This document shows, piece by piece, positions 20,869-29,065 of a stretch of 64,000 bases of DNA. The stretch is from positions 4,717,501 to 4,781,500 of the forward strand of contig NZ_CP032677.1 in the NCBI RefSeq assembly GCF_003627215.1, in the 5' to 3' direction. Position numbers and translations under genes: made by a program. Position 1 is the first letter of the stretch. Each line of letters begins with the position of its first letter. Origin of the DNA: Pseudomonas sp. Leaf58 (GTDB lineage: Bacteria; Pseudomonadota; Gammaproteobacteria; Pseudomonadales; Pseudomonadaceae). Below the pieces are notes generated by a model. It did not search any database, had not been told where the DNA came from, and was given only the letters and a program-made list of their open reading frames with translations.

Positions 20869-20881
20869 CATTCAAAAGCCC

Positions 20882-20965
20882 AATCGCCGGCAAGCCAGCT
20901 CCCACAGGTACAGCACAGCCTTCAAGGCCTGTGATATCCCTGTGGGAGCTGGCTTGCCGGCGATT
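20882..20965. repeat. Inverted REP pair after holA
   Basis: Perfect 27-bp arms at 20882-20908 and 20939-20965 with a 30-base spacer. The family is the same as at 3196-3277 (GCCGGCAAGCCAGCTCCCACA core). It lies between holA and arfA. Confidence 0.85.
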
Positions 20966-21057
20966 TGGTCTTCGGACCATATACACAATCAATTGGCCCT
21001 CACCCACCCAGGGCCCTACAGTGCGCCCCGAAACCCAACCACCACGGGAACCCCGCC

Positions 21058-21222
21058 ATGAGCAAAAAGCCGCAAAAGCACGGCCCCAACAAGGCCAAGT
21101 CCATCGTCGCCCAACCGCTGTTCCGCTGCCGCCAGGAACAGCCAAACAAGGGCAAAGGCAGCTACCGCCGCGAAGCCTTCCAATCGAGAGATTGGGAGGC
21201 TTCCTACTTTTTGGCCGCATGA
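21058..21222 (+). CDS. arfA: Alternative ribosome-rescue factor A
   Basis: A 54-aa basic peptide. The block PLFRCRQEQPNKGKGSYRRE followed by WEAS matches the ArfA signature (PLFR, KGKGSY, NWEAS). ArfA recruits release factor 2 to ribosomes stalled on non-stop mRNA when tmRNA is overwhelmed. The frame contains its own intrinsic terminator at 21175-21212, before the stop at 21220. Most transcripts should therefore end inside the gene, giving a truncated tagged product normally destroyed by trans-translation and an active truncated ArfA only when tmRNA fails. ATG 21058 follows ACGGGAA. Confidence 0.88.
   Translation: MSKKPQKHGPNKAKSIVAQPLFRCRQEQPNKGKGSYRREAFQSRDWEASYFLAA
21175..21212 (+). terminator. 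Intrinsic terminator inside the arfA reading frame
   Basis: An 11-bp stem (21175-21185 with 21190-21200, one G-T wobble) closes a GAGA loop and is followed within seven bases by five T residues (21208-21212). It starts at codon 40 and ends before the TGA at 21220-21222. Its position implies production of mRNA lacking a stop codon. The stem would also suit RNase III cleavage. Confidence 0.8.
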
Positions 21223-21282
21223 AAGCATCGAAAGCGCAGGCATGGTATGGTCGACACCTGACCTGCAATTCTGGATCTGTGC

Positions 21283-22599
21283 ATGCTCCTCAGTCTTCTC
21301 CCCCGCTGGAAATCCCGTCAGCTGATCGCGGCCTCCAGCTTCATCTTGCTCGTGGCTTGCGCAGAAAAGCCCACTGCCGCCGATGCCCTGCCGCTGGCCC
21401 CTGCCCAGCCCGCCCCTGCGGTGACCCTGCCCGGCACAACGCCTGACGCCAGCACTGAAATCCAGCCGCTGCAAACTTTCCCGCAATGGCAAGCCGGCTT
21501 CCGCCAGCAAGCCCTGCAAGCCGGCATTGCGCCGAACACCTTCGACCGTGCCTTCCTCGGCGTCACCCCGGACATGGACGTGATCAAGGCCGACCGTAGC
21601 CAGCCAGAGTTCACCCGCCCGGTGTGGGAGTACCTGGAAGGCGCCCTGTCACCTCTGCGTGTGCGCAACGGCAAGAAACTGCTGGAGCAGAACGCCGAAC
21701 TGCTGACGCGCATCGAGCAACGCTATGGCGTCGACCGCCAGGTGCTGGTTGCAGTGTGGGGCATGGAAAGCAACTTCGGCCAGTTCCAGGGCAACAAGTC
21801 GGTCATCCGCTCGCTGGCCACCTTGGCGTATGAGGGGCGCCGCCCGCAGTTCGCCCAGGACCAGCTGATTGCCGCGCTGCAGATCATCCAGCATGGCGAC
21901 ATCCAGCCTGAAGCCATGCGCGGCTCGTGGGCCGGCGCCATGGGCCAGACTCAGTTCATCCCAACCACCTACAACACCCATGCCGTGGACTTCGACGGTG
22001 ATGGCCGCCGCGACATCTGGAACAGCACAGCCGATGCTCTGGCTTCGACCGCACACTACCTGCAAAGCTCAGGCTGGAAGCGTGGCCAGCCGTGGGGCTT
22101 CGAGGTACAAGTGCCGCCAGGCTTCGACTTCTGGCAGGCCGATGGCGCGTTGCGCAAACCGGTGAGCGAGTGGCTGGCAATGGGTGTGGAACTGCCGGCG
22201 GGTACACAGCTGCCGGCGGGTAGTAACCAGCTATCTGCCGCCCTGCTGCTGCCAGCTGGCGCACGTGGCCCGGCGTTCCTGGTGCTGGACAATTTCCGCG
22301 CCATCCTCAAGTACAACAATTCCTCGTCCTATGCGCTGGCGGTTAGCCTGCTGGGTGATCGGTTCACGGGCTGGGGCTTTATTGCTGGCAACTGGCCAAA
22401 AGAAGATCTGCCGCTCAGCCGCAGCGAGCGCATGGAGTTGCAGAACCTGTTGAACAGCCGTGGGCATGATGCGGGTAATGCCGATGGCATTATCGGCGCC
22501 AATACCCGCAAGGCGATCCGTAATGCTCAGCAGGGCCTGGGGTGGCCGGCGGATGGGTATCCGACCCATAAGCTGCTTGAGAGCCTGCGTCAGCAGTGA
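21283..22599 (+). CDS. Lipoprotein lytic murein transglycosylase with peptidoglycan-binding domain
   Basis: A 438-aa MltB-family enzyme that cleaves the MurNAc-GlcNAc bond with formation of 1,6-anhydroMurNAc. Cys26 in LLVAC is a lipobox, so the protein should be anchored in the outer membrane. The SLT_2 domain spans about 65-360, with catalytic Glu162 in WGMESNFGQFQG. A C-terminal peptidoglycan_binding_1 domain (about 375-436) contains DGIIGANTRKAIRNAQ. This is the second MltB-type enzyme in the window; the one at 28038 lacks the binding domain. It faces ldcA, another muropeptide enzyme, across a bidirectional terminator. Confidence 0.9.
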   Translation: MLLSLLPRWKSRQLIAASSFILLVACAEKPTAADALPLAPAQPAPAVTLPGTTPDASTEIQPLQTFPQWQAGFRQQALQAGIAPNTFDRAFLGVTPDMDVIKADRSQPEFTRPVWEYLEGALSPLRVRNGKKLLEQNAELLTRIEQRYGVDRQVLVAVWGMESNFGQFQGNKSVIRSLATLAYEGRRPQFAQDQLIAALQIIQHGDIQPEAMRGSWAGAMGQTQFIPTTYNTHAVDFDGDGRRDIWNSTADALASTAHYLQSSGWKRGQPWGFEVQVPPGFDFWQADGALRKPVSEWLAMGVELPAGTQLPAGSNQLSAALLLPAGARGPAFLVLDNFRAILKYNNSSSYALAVSLLGDRFTGWGFIAGNWPKEDLPLSRSERMELQNLLNSRGHDAGNADGIIGANTRKAIRNAQQGLGWPADGYPTHKLLESLRQQ

Positions 22600-22604
22600 G
22601 CGTT

Positions 22605-22627
22605 TTGGGGCCGCTGCGCGGCCCCAA
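22605..22627. terminator. Bidirectional terminator between mltB-type gene and ldcA
   Basis: TTGGGGCCGC (22605-22614), TGC, then GCGGCCCCAA (22618-22627): a perfect 10-bp stem flanked by short T/A runs on both sides. It lies between converging stops at 22599 and 22633. Confidence 0.65.
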
Positions 22628-22632
22628 CAATT

Positions 22633-23571
22633 TCAAGCCCTGAACAGGTCCTGTTCCAACACCAAACTTTGCTGACCACTGTCCAGCCTGACCCTGGCCC
22701 CCAGCGGCAAGCACACATTCGGGTCACAATGCCCACTGCGCCACCCGGCCAGCACCGGTACGCCCAGCGGCGCGAAGGTATCCTCCAGCAACGGCGTCAG
22801 CGCCGCCGTGGTAATCCCGGCAAAATCCCCCACCAGCACGCCCTTCACCCCCTCCAGCTTGCCCCCCAGGCGTAGCTGGGTCAGCAGGCGGTCCACCCGG
22901 TAAAGCGGCTCGTTGACATCCTCGATGAACAGGATGCAACCCTGCGTGTCCAACTCGGCAATGGTCCCCAAGGTCGCCCCCAGCATCGACAGGTTGCCGC
23001 CCAACAGCGGCCCGCTGGCAACGCCCGGCAGCACACTACTCAAGGCGAAGTCAGCCGGGTGCATGATCGGCTCACCGGCCCGCACCTGGCCACCCAACTG
23101 GGCCAGCAACGAAGCTTCGGTTGGCTGCAGCTTGCCCCCCAGCAGGTCGGCATTGAGCATTCCACCATGAAAGGTGATCAGCCCAGTCTGCCGGTAAATG
23201 GCCGTGTGCAGCGCAGTGATGTCGCTGTAGCCGATCAGCGGCTTGGGGTTGCGCCGGATCAGCTGGAAATCGAGCTGATCGAGCAGGCGCATGCTGCCGT
23301 ACCCCCCGCGCATGCACAGAATGGCGTCGATAGCCGGGTCGGCGAAGGCATCATGCAGGTCCTGCAGGCGCTGCTGGTCAGTGCCCGCCAGGTACCCTTG
23401 GGCCTGAAGGGCACTTGGGTAGATCCGGCAACGGTAACCGCGGTCAGCAAACCACTGGCTGGCCTTGTGCGTATCCAGCCGCGCCGGGCCGGCCGGGGCA
23501 ATAATGGCGAAGCAGGCGTTATGGGGCAGCGCGGCGGGCAGGCAGGGTTGAACGGTTTCGGCGCAATTCAT
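22633..23571 (-). CDS. ldcA: Muramoyltetrapeptide (L,D-) carboxypeptidase
   Basis: A 312-aa serine peptidase of family S66 that removes the terminal D-Ala from murein tetrapeptides during recycling. The nucleophile is Ser93 in RGGYGSMRLLD. The later motifs are FIEDVNEPLYRVDR (catalytic Glu) and the C-terminal RSGHCDPN (catalytic His). The start chosen, MNCAETVQP at 23571, has an AAGGAG site; a longer frame to 23604 would run over the lipA terminator. It lies downstream of lipA on the same strand but is separated from it by a strong terminator, so it is probably a separate unit. Confidence 0.92.
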   Translation of the reverse strand: MNCAETVQPCLPAALPHNACFAIIAPAGPARLDTHKASQWFADRGYRCRIYPSALQAQGYLAGTDQQRLQDLHDAFADPAIDAILCMRGGYGSMRLLDQLDFQLIRRNPKPLIGYSDITALHTAIYRQTGLITFHGGMLNADLLGGKLQPTEASLLAQLGGQVRAGEPIMHPADFALSSVLPGVASGPLLGGNLSMLGATLGTIAELDTQGCILFIEDVNEPLYRVDRLLTQLRLGGKLEGVKGVLVGDFAGITTAALTPLLEDTFAPLGVPVLAGWRSGHCDPNVCLPLGARVRLDSGQQSLVLEQDLFRA

Positions 23572-23602
23572 CGCGGCTCCTTGCAGCGCGTGGAACACAA
23601 AC

Positions 23603-23639
23603 AAAAATGCCGATGCCGCCCTACGGCGCGCATCGGCAT
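23603..23639 (-). terminator. Rho-independent terminator after lipA
   Basis: On the minus strand, ATGCCGATG pairs perfectly with CATCGGCAT, with an inner CGCC/GGCG stem, and is followed by TTTTTGTTTG. It lies 20 bases beyond the lipA stop and before the ldcA start. Confidence 0.85.
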
Positions 23640-23658
23640 GCGTAGCTCTGCTATTGGC

Positions 23659-24669
23659 TCAGAGCTTGATTTTGGCTTCGTGAGCCTGCTGGTCGGCGTG
23701 GTACGAAGAACGCACCAGCGGGCCGGAGGCGACGTTCTTGAAGCCCATCTTGTAACCTTCCTCGGCGAACCAGGCGAAGGTGTCGGGGTGGACGAAACGC
23801 TGCACCGGCAGATGGCTGCGCGACGGCTGCAGGTACTGGCCGAGGGTGAGCATGTCGATGTCATGCTCGCGCATGCGGTGCATCACTTCGATCACTTCTT
23901 CGTCGGTTTCGCCCAGGCCGAGCATCAGGCCCGACTTGGTCGGTACGTGCGGCACCAGCTGCTTGAACTTCTGCAGCAAGTCCAGCGACCAATCGTAGTC
24001 CGAACCCGGGCGCGCAGCCTTGTACAGGCGCGGCACCGTCTCGAGGTTGTGGTTGAACACATCCGGCGGCTGCTGCGCGGTGATCTCCAGGGCAATGTCC
24101 ATGCGCCCACGGTAGTCCGGCACCAAGGTTTCCAGCTGCACGCCTGGCGACAACGCGCGGATTTCGCGGAGGCAGTCGGCGAAGTGCTGGGCACCACCGT
24201 CACGCAGGTCGTCGCGGTCCACCGAAGTGATTACCACGTACTTCAGGCGCAGGTCGGCAATGGCAACGGCCAGGTTCTTCGGCTCGTCCAGGTCCAGCGG
24301 CTTCGGCCGGCCGTGGCCAACGTCGCAGAACGGGCAACGACGGGTGCAGATGTCACCCATGATCATGAAGGTCGCGGTACCACCGGAGAAGCACTCGCCC
24401 AGGTTCGGGCAGGAGGCTTCTTCGCACACACTGTGCAACTTGTGCTTGCGCAGCAGTTGCTTGATGCGGTCTACCTCGGGCGACACCGGGATCCGCACGC
24501 GGATCCAGTCGGGCTTCTTCGGCAGCTCGTCGGTGGGGATGATCTTCACTGGGATGCGTGCCACCTTTTCGGCACCACGCAGCTTGACCCCAGCTTCCAC
24601 CTTCTTCGGCGCTGGGCGCTGGGTGGCATCCTGGGTAGGGTTCGGCACGGCTTCTTGCACAGTTGTCAT
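23659..24669 (-). CDS. lipA: Lipoyl synthase
   Basis: A 336-aa radical-SAM enzyme that inserts two sulfurs into octanoyl groups on E2 and GcvH proteins. The auxiliary cluster cysteines are Cys82, Cys87 and Cys93 ([12 protein letters not shown]). The radical-SAM cluster is Cys108, Cys112 and Cys115 (CTRRCPFC). The C-terminal RSSYHAD carries the conserved serine that ligates the auxiliary cluster. It follows lipB with a two-base gap, so octanoyl transfer and sulfur insertion are co-expressed. Confidence 0.97.
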   Translation of the reverse strand: MTTVQEAVPNPTQDATQRPAPKKVEAGVKLRGAEKVARIPVKIIPTDELPKKPDWIRVRIPVSPEVDRIKQLLRKHKLHSVCEEASCPNLGECFSGGTATFMIMGDICTRRCPFCDVGHGRPKPLDLDEPKNLAVAIADLRLKYVVITSVDRDDLRDGGAQHFADCLREIRALSPGVQLETLVPDYRGRMDIALEITAQQPPDVFNHNLETVPRLYKAARPGSDYDWSLDLLQKFKQLVPHVPTKSGLMLGLGETDEEVIEVMHRMREHDIDMLTLGQYLQPSRSHLPVQRFVHPDTFAWFAEEGYKMGFKNVASGPLVRSSYHADQQAHEAKIKL

Positions 24670-24671
24670 AT

Positions 24672-25319
24672 TCAGTCGATTCCGCCCGTGAGGGTCGTCT
24701 GCTCAGCGTAGTCGAGGTGCTTGACCAGCTGTCCGCGCAGCCTTGTCCTGACCTCGTCGAGTTCGATCGGGCCTGCCAGGTCGCGCAGCTGGGTCATCGC
24801 CAGCCCCGCATAGCCGCAGGGGTTGATTCGGCGGAATGGCGCAAGGTCCATGTCCACGTTCAGGGCAAGGCCGTGGAACGAACGGCCGTTGCGGATTCGC
24901 AGGCCGAGGGAGGCGATTTTCGCTCCATCGACATAGACGCCCGGGGCATCGGGCTTGGCCGCGGCCTGGACATCGTAACTGGCGAGCAAGTCGATGAGGG
25001 TCTGCTCGATACGGCTGACCAGCTCACGCACGCCAAAGCCCAGCCGACGTACATCCAGCAGCAGGTACGCCACCAGCTGCCCGGGGCCATGGTAGGTGAC
25101 CTGGCCCCCGCGGTCGGTCTGCACCACCGGGATGTCGCCCGGCACCAGCAGGTGCTCGGCCTTGCCGGCCTGGCCCTGGGTAAAGACTGCAGGGTGTTCG
25201 ACCAGCCAAATTTCATCCTGGCTGGCCGGGCTGCGCTGCTCGGTAAAGCGACGCATGGCCTCCAGCACCGGTTCGTAGGGCTGCAGGCCAAGCTCGCGAA
25301 AACCGAGGCAGGCGGACAT
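24672..25319 (-). CDS. lipB: Octanoyl-[ACP]:protein N-octanoyltransferase
   Basis: A 215-aa enzyme that moves octanoyl from acyl carrier protein to lipoyl domains. The catalytic dyad is Lys134 ([15 protein letters not shown]) and Cys168 (INPCGYAG). [20 protein letters not shown] (70-89) is the family signature. Its ATG shares one base with the stop of the DUF493 gene (TGATG), indicating coupled translation. The unit runs DUF493-lipB-lipA. Confidence 0.95.
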   Translation of the reverse strand: MSACLGFRELGLQPYEPVLEAMRRFTEQRSPASQDEIWLVEHPAVFTQGQAGKAEHLLVPGDIPVVQTDRGGQVTYHGPGQLVAYLLLDVRRLGFGVRELVSRIEQTLIDLLASYDVQAAAKPDAPGVYVDGAKIASLGLRIRNGRSFHGLALNVDMDLAPFRRINPCGYAGLAMTQLRDLAGPIELDEVRTRLRGQLVKHLDYAEQTTLTGGID

Positions 25320-25594
25320 CAGAGCACCATTTTCACGATGCCAGTAGCGCGCAGGGCGCTGTTGATATCGTGCAGTTGGTTCTCGCTTTCGGCAACGATG
25401 TGCAATTGCACGGTGGTGTACTTGCCTTCCTTGCTTTGGCGCTCGGCCAGCGTGGAAAGGTCAACCTTGGCGTGCTTGCTGAGAATCTCGATCACCGTGT
25501 CCTTGAAGCCTACTACGGTGTCGCCGATTACCTTGATCGGGTAATCGTCGCAAGGGAATTCGATCTTGTGCGACTTGACGTCTGGTTCGCTCAT
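25319..25594 (-). CDS. YbeD-like DUF493 protein
   Basis: A 91-aa small alpha/beta protein of the YbeD/DUF493 family with an ACT-like ferredoxin fold. The core is [15 protein letters not shown] near the N-terminus and [15 protein letters not shown] in the middle. It has been proposed, mainly from its fold and constant position before lipB, to regulate lipoate synthesis, but no function is established. It overlaps lipB by one base and lies downstream of the dacA terminator. Confidence 0.88.
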   Translation of the reverse strand: MSEPDVKSHKIEFPCDDYPIKVIGDTVVGFKDTVIEILSKHAKVDLSTLAERQSKEGKYTTVQLHIVAESENQLHDINSALRATGIVKMVL

Positions 25595-25618
25595 GGCGGA
25601 AACGGCCTCGTAAGCCGT

Positions 25619-25652
25619 GGCAACAACAACACCCCCGCGAGATACGCGGGGG
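25619..25652 (-). terminator. Terminator after dacA
   Basis: On the minus strand CCCCCGCG, TATCT, then CGCGGGGG form an 8-bp perfect GC stem followed by TGTTGTTGTTG. It lies 15 bases beyond the dacA stop and before the DUF493 gene. The tail is T-rich but interrupted. Confidence 0.65.
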
Positions 25653-25667
25653 CATGCAGGTCACGTA

Positions 25668-26828
25668 TCAGTTGAACAACCCGTAGAAGAATAGACGGAT
25701 GCTATCCCACATACGGCGGAAGAAACCACCTTCCTCGACGCCATCGAGGGCGATCAGGTTGGCGCTGTGAACCACTTGCTCGTCCAGTTTGACTTCCACT
25801 TTGCCGATCACGTCACCTTTGGCGATTGGCGCGGTGAGCTGCGGGTTCATGGTCATCGAAGCCTGCAGGCGCTTCAATTGGCCTTTAGGCATAGTCATGG
25901 TCAGGTCGTCGGCCAGGCCCGCCTTGACGATGCTGGTGGCGCCCTTCCACACCGGCGACTGAGTCAGCTCGGTACCTTTCTGGTAGAAGGTTTGGGTTTC
26001 GAAGAAGCGGAAGCCATAGGTCAGCAGCTTCTGGGTCTCGGCAGCACGCGATTGCTCGCTGTTGGTGCCGAACACCACGGCGATCAGGCGCTGGCCATCG
26101 CGAACGGCCGACGCCACCATGCAATAGCCGGCTTCGTCGGTGTGGCCGGTTTTCAGGCCATCAACGGTTTTGTCACGCCACAGCAGCAGGTTGCGGTTAG
26201 GCTGCTTGATGTTGTTCCAGAAGAACTCTTTTTGCGAATAAATGGCGTAGTGAGCCGGGTCGACGTTGATGATCGCACGGGCCAGGGTTGCCATGTCATG
26301 AGCCGACGAGTAGTGCTCCGGGTGCGGCAGACCGGTCGGGTTCATGAAGTGGCTGTTGGACATGCCCAGGTCGGTGGCCGTCTTGTTCATCATATCGGCG
26401 AAGGCGTCTTCGCTACCGGCGATGTGCTCGGCCAGGGCGACCGAGGCATCGTTGCCGGATTGGATGATGATGCCGTGCAGCAGGTCGCTGACGGTCACCT
26501 GGCTGCCCACCTTGATGAACATGCGCGAACCACCGGTACGCCAGGCGTTTTCGCTGACGGTGACCGGGTCGTTTTCACCGATCTGGCCGCGGCGAATGTC
26601 CAGGGTGGCGATGTAGGCGGTCATCAGCTTGGTCAGGCTGGCCGGCGGCAGGCGCTCGTCACCGTTGTTTTCGACCAGCACGTTGCCGCTGGACGCGTCC
26701 ATGAGTACGTAGGACTTGGCTGCCAGCTGTGGTGGCGCCGGCGTCATCTGCTCCGCCGCGAAGGCGGCAGGCGTGATCATCAGCAGTACAGGGAGGCAAA
26801 GTCGTTTGGCAAGGTTGGTGATGTTCAT
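25668..26828 (-). CDS. dacA: D-alanyl-D-alanine carboxypeptidase (PBP5/6 type)
   Basis: A 386-aa low-molecular-mass penicillin-binding protein that trims the terminal D-Ala from pentapeptides. It has a signal peptide (1-24, ending AAFAA). Active-site motifs are Ser64-x-x-Lys67 (SLTK), Ser124-Gly-Asn126 (SGN) and Lys226-Thr-Gly228 (KTG). The PBP5 C-terminal beta domain follows, and the last residues (FRRMWDSIRLFFYGLF) form the amphipathic membrane anchor. It is the last gene of the wall block on this strand. Confidence 0.95.
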   Translation of the reverse strand: MNITNLAKRLCLPVLLMITPAAFAAEQMTPAPPQLAAKSYVLMDASSGNVLVENNGDERLPPASLTKLMTAYIATLDIRRGQIGENDPVTVSENAWRTGGSRMFIKVGSQVTVSDLLHGIIIQSGNDASVALAEHIAGSEDAFADMMNKTATDLGMSNSHFMNPTGLPHPEHYSSAHDMATLARAIINVDPAHYAIYSQKEFFWNNIKQPNRNLLLWRDKTVDGLKTGHTDEAGYCMVASAVRDGQRLIAVVFGTNSEQSRAAETQKLLTYGFRFFETQTFYQKGTELTQSPVWKGATSIVKAGLADDLTMTMPKGQLKRLQASMTMNPQLTAPIAKGDVIGKVEVKLDEQVVHSANLIALDGVEEGGFFRRMWDSIRLFFYGLFN

Positions 26829-27036
26829 CCGTCTCTCGAAAATCGCTAATGGTCTGATGTTCCCTGGGCAAGATCATGTGCCCAGCGCCAGTCAGTCTAG
26901 TTTTATGGCCGTAGGCCTGGCCCGACGACGTGCGGCTTTATGTCGCTGCGGGCAAAAGCCAACATTGTACATGCCTGCGCCCGGCAATTCATGACAAAAC
27001 CGACAGTTTGGCGTGCCCGCGAAGAAGACGACGCGG
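26829..27036 (-). other. dacA-rlpA intergenic region
   Basis: 208 bases with no gene. A minus-strand TACAAT (26969 to 26964) could be a -10 box for dacA, but I see no good -35 box. A half-REP GCCCGCGAAG occurs near 27016. Nothing else is recognisable. Confidence 0.35.
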
Positions 27037-28038
27037 TCAGTCAGCTGTGACCAGCTTGGCCTGCCCCAAGTTCGCCAGGCGGATGCTGTCTTGTGCTTGC
27101 TGGATCTCGCCTTGGCTGTTGATCGGCCCAAGGCGTACGCGGTGCAGGGTCTGCTGGTTACGCACGATCGAGCTGATGAATACCGGCGCACTGACCATGG
27201 CGCTGAGCTTGGAGCGCAGCAGTTCGGCGGCGTCCGGGTTGGCAAAGGCGCCCACCTGCAGGAAGCTGCCACCATTGCCGCCCGGCACGTTGTTGCCACC
27301 CACCTGCACCGGCACCACCGGCGCTGCATGCTGCTGCGGCGGTGGGGTCCATTGTTCGACGCGACCGGTACTGGCCGGCAGCGCCTGGGTTTGTGCCACT
27401 TGCGGCTCTTTCAGCACCATCGGTGGCGTCTGCCCACGCTGGGCCCACCATTGCTGCGGGTCGATGCCCTCGACGCGCACGTGCGCGGTGCCGATTTCGG
27501 CATAACCGAGCTTTTTTGCCGCGGCATAGGACAGGTCGATGATGCGGTCGGAATAGAACGGCCCACGGTCGTTGACCCGCAGGATTACGCTACGGCCATT
27601 GGCCAGGTTGGTCACCTTGACGTAAGCCGGCAGCGGCAGGGTCTTGTGCGCCGCACTCATGCCGTACAGGTCGTACAGCTCGCCGTTGGCGGTGTTCTGG
27701 CCGTGGAACTTGGTGCCATACCACGACGCGGTACCCTCGGCGCGGTAGCTGCGCGAGTCCTGCATCGGGTAGTAGGTCTTGCCCAGTACCGTGTACGGGT
27801 TGGCCTTGTAGTTGCCGGTATGCACGGTCGGTGTGGCGTCGGGGATCTTGTTTACATCCACGTCCCACCACGGTGCGCCGTCCTTGTGTGCCCGGTTGAT
27901 ATCCAGGCCTGGCTGGGTGCGCACCGCGCTGCCGCTGCTTTGCTGGGTCGGGCGGTTGGAAGAGCAGCTGGCCAGCACCACGCCAACGGCGAGGCAGGTA
28001 AGCAGCTTGAAAGAGTTGGCAGAGATGATTGCGCGCAT
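27037..28038 (-). CDS. rlpA: RlpA septal-ring lytic transglycosylase lipoprotein
   Basis: A 333-aa outer-membrane lipoprotein. The lipobox is LASC with Cys25. A double-psi beta-barrel domain (about 95-185) contains ASWYGTKFHGQNTANGE and VNDRGPFYSDRIIDLS, with the catalytic Asp. A proline-rich linker follows, then a C-terminal SPOR domain (about 255-330) that binds denuded glycan strands at the septum. In P. aeruginosa RlpA cleaves glycans lacking stem peptides and is needed for daughter-cell separation. Its ATG overlaps the mltB stop by one base (TAATG). Confidence 0.94.
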   Translation of the reverse strand: MRAIISANSFKLLTCLAVGVVLASCSSNRPTQQSSGSAVRTQPGLDINRAHKDGAPWWDVDVNKIPDATPTVHTGNYKANPYTVLGKTYYPMQDSRSYRAEGTASWYGTKFHGQNTANGELYDLYGMSAAHKTLPLPAYVKVTNLANGRSVILRVNDRGPFYSDRIIDLSYAAAKKLGYAEIGTAHVRVEGIDPQQWWAQRGQTPPMVLKEPQVAQTQALPASTGRVEQWTPPPQQHAAPVVPVQVGGNNVPGGNGGSFLQVGAFANPDAAELLRSKLSAMVSAPVFISSIVRNQQTLHRVRLGPINSQGEIQQAQDSIRLANLGQAKLVTAD

Positions 28039-29048
28039 TACTTGACGCCCCGTGCTTGAACCAGCTGTTCCGAAAGCTGATGCACCGCCATGGCATACAT
28101 CACGCTGCGGTTGTAGCGAGTGATCGCGTAGAAGTTCTTCAGGCCCATCCAGTACTCGGGACCATTGTCGCCCTCGAGACGGAAGGCAGTAACCGGCAGA
28201 TCATCGCGCAGCGAATCATGAACCGACCAGCCAAGCGTGCGCAACTCCCCAACCGTTTTAACCGGCTCGATGCCGGTGGTCAGGCCTTCGTCGGCGCGCG
28301 TGCCGTCTACCCAGGCGCGGCTGACCACGCCTTCGCCGGCCACCCAGCCGTGGCGCTTGAAGTAGCTGGCGACGCTGCCGATGGCATCGTCCGGGTTGTT
28401 CCAGATATTGATGTGGCCGTCGCCGTCGAAGTCCACCGCATAGTTGCGGAAACTGCTCGGCATGAACTGCGGCAAGCCCATGGCGCCGGCGTAGGAGCCT
28501 TTAAGGGTCAACGGGTCGAGCTGTTCCTCACGGGCCAGCAGCAGGAATTCGCGCAGCTCCTTGCGGAAGAACTCGGCCCGCGGCGGGTAGTCGAAGCCCA
28601 GGGTCGACAAGGCATCGATCACCCGGTAGTTGCCGGTATTGCGGCCAAAGAAGGTTTCTACGCCGATAATGGCGACGATGTACTGCGCCGGCACGCCATA
28701 TTCCTGCTCGGCACGCGCCAGTACCGCTTCGTGCTGGCGCCAGAAGTCCACACCGCGGGCGATGCGCGCGTCGGTGAGGAACATCGGCCGGTATTCCTTC
28801 CACGGTTTCACCCGTTCGGCCGGGCGCGAAATGGCGTCGAGGATCGACTGCTTGCGCTGCACCTCACGGAACACACCCATCAGTTGCTCGGGGGCAAAAC
28901 CATGGTCGCGGCTCATTTCGCCAACGAACTGGGCCACCTGGGGCGAGCTTTCGTAATCGCCGGCCTGGGCCAGCTGTACAGCGCCGAACAGGCCCACCGC
29001 GCCGAACCATGGCGCACAACGGGCAGCCCAGTTACGCACTGCTTGCAT
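28038..29048 (-). CDS. mltB: Membrane-bound lytic murein transglycosylase B
   Basis: A 336-aa SLT_2 enzyme that degrades glycan strands to 1,6-anhydro-muropeptides. I take ATG 29048 (MQAVRNWAARCAPW) with an AAGGTG site nine bases upstream; 29084 is also open. The N-terminus is a hydrophobic signal sequence ending at AQAGDYE. The catalytic Glu is in IIGVETFFGRNTG. The family blocks GAMGLPQFMPSSFRNYAVDFDGDG and DAIGSVASYF are present. There is no C-terminal peptidoglycan-binding module. It follows rodA by 17 bases. Confidence 0.93.
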   Translation of the reverse strand: MQAVRNWAARCAPWFGAVGLFGAVQLAQAGDYESSPQVAQFVGEMSRDHGFAPEQLMGVFREVQRKQSILDAISRPAERVKPWKEYRPMFLTDARIARGVDFWRQHEAVLARAEQEYGVPAQYIVAIIGVETFFGRNTGNYRVIDALSTLGFDYPPRAEFFRKELREFLLLAREEQLDPLTLKGSYAGAMGLPQFMPSSFRNYAVDFDGDGHINIWNNPDDAIGSVASYFKRHGWVAGEGVVSRAWVDGTRADEGLTTGIEPVKTVGELRTLGWSVHDSLRDDLPVTAFRLEGDNGPEYWMGLKNFYAITRYNRSVMYAMAVHQLSEQLVQARGVK

Positions 29049-29065
29049 GAAATTGTTCACCTTAT

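Noticed and set aside
23059..24711. A 550-codon plus-strand frame opposite ldcA and lipA
   Set aside because: It is antisense to two confident enzymes and would cross the lipA terminator. No recognisable domain.
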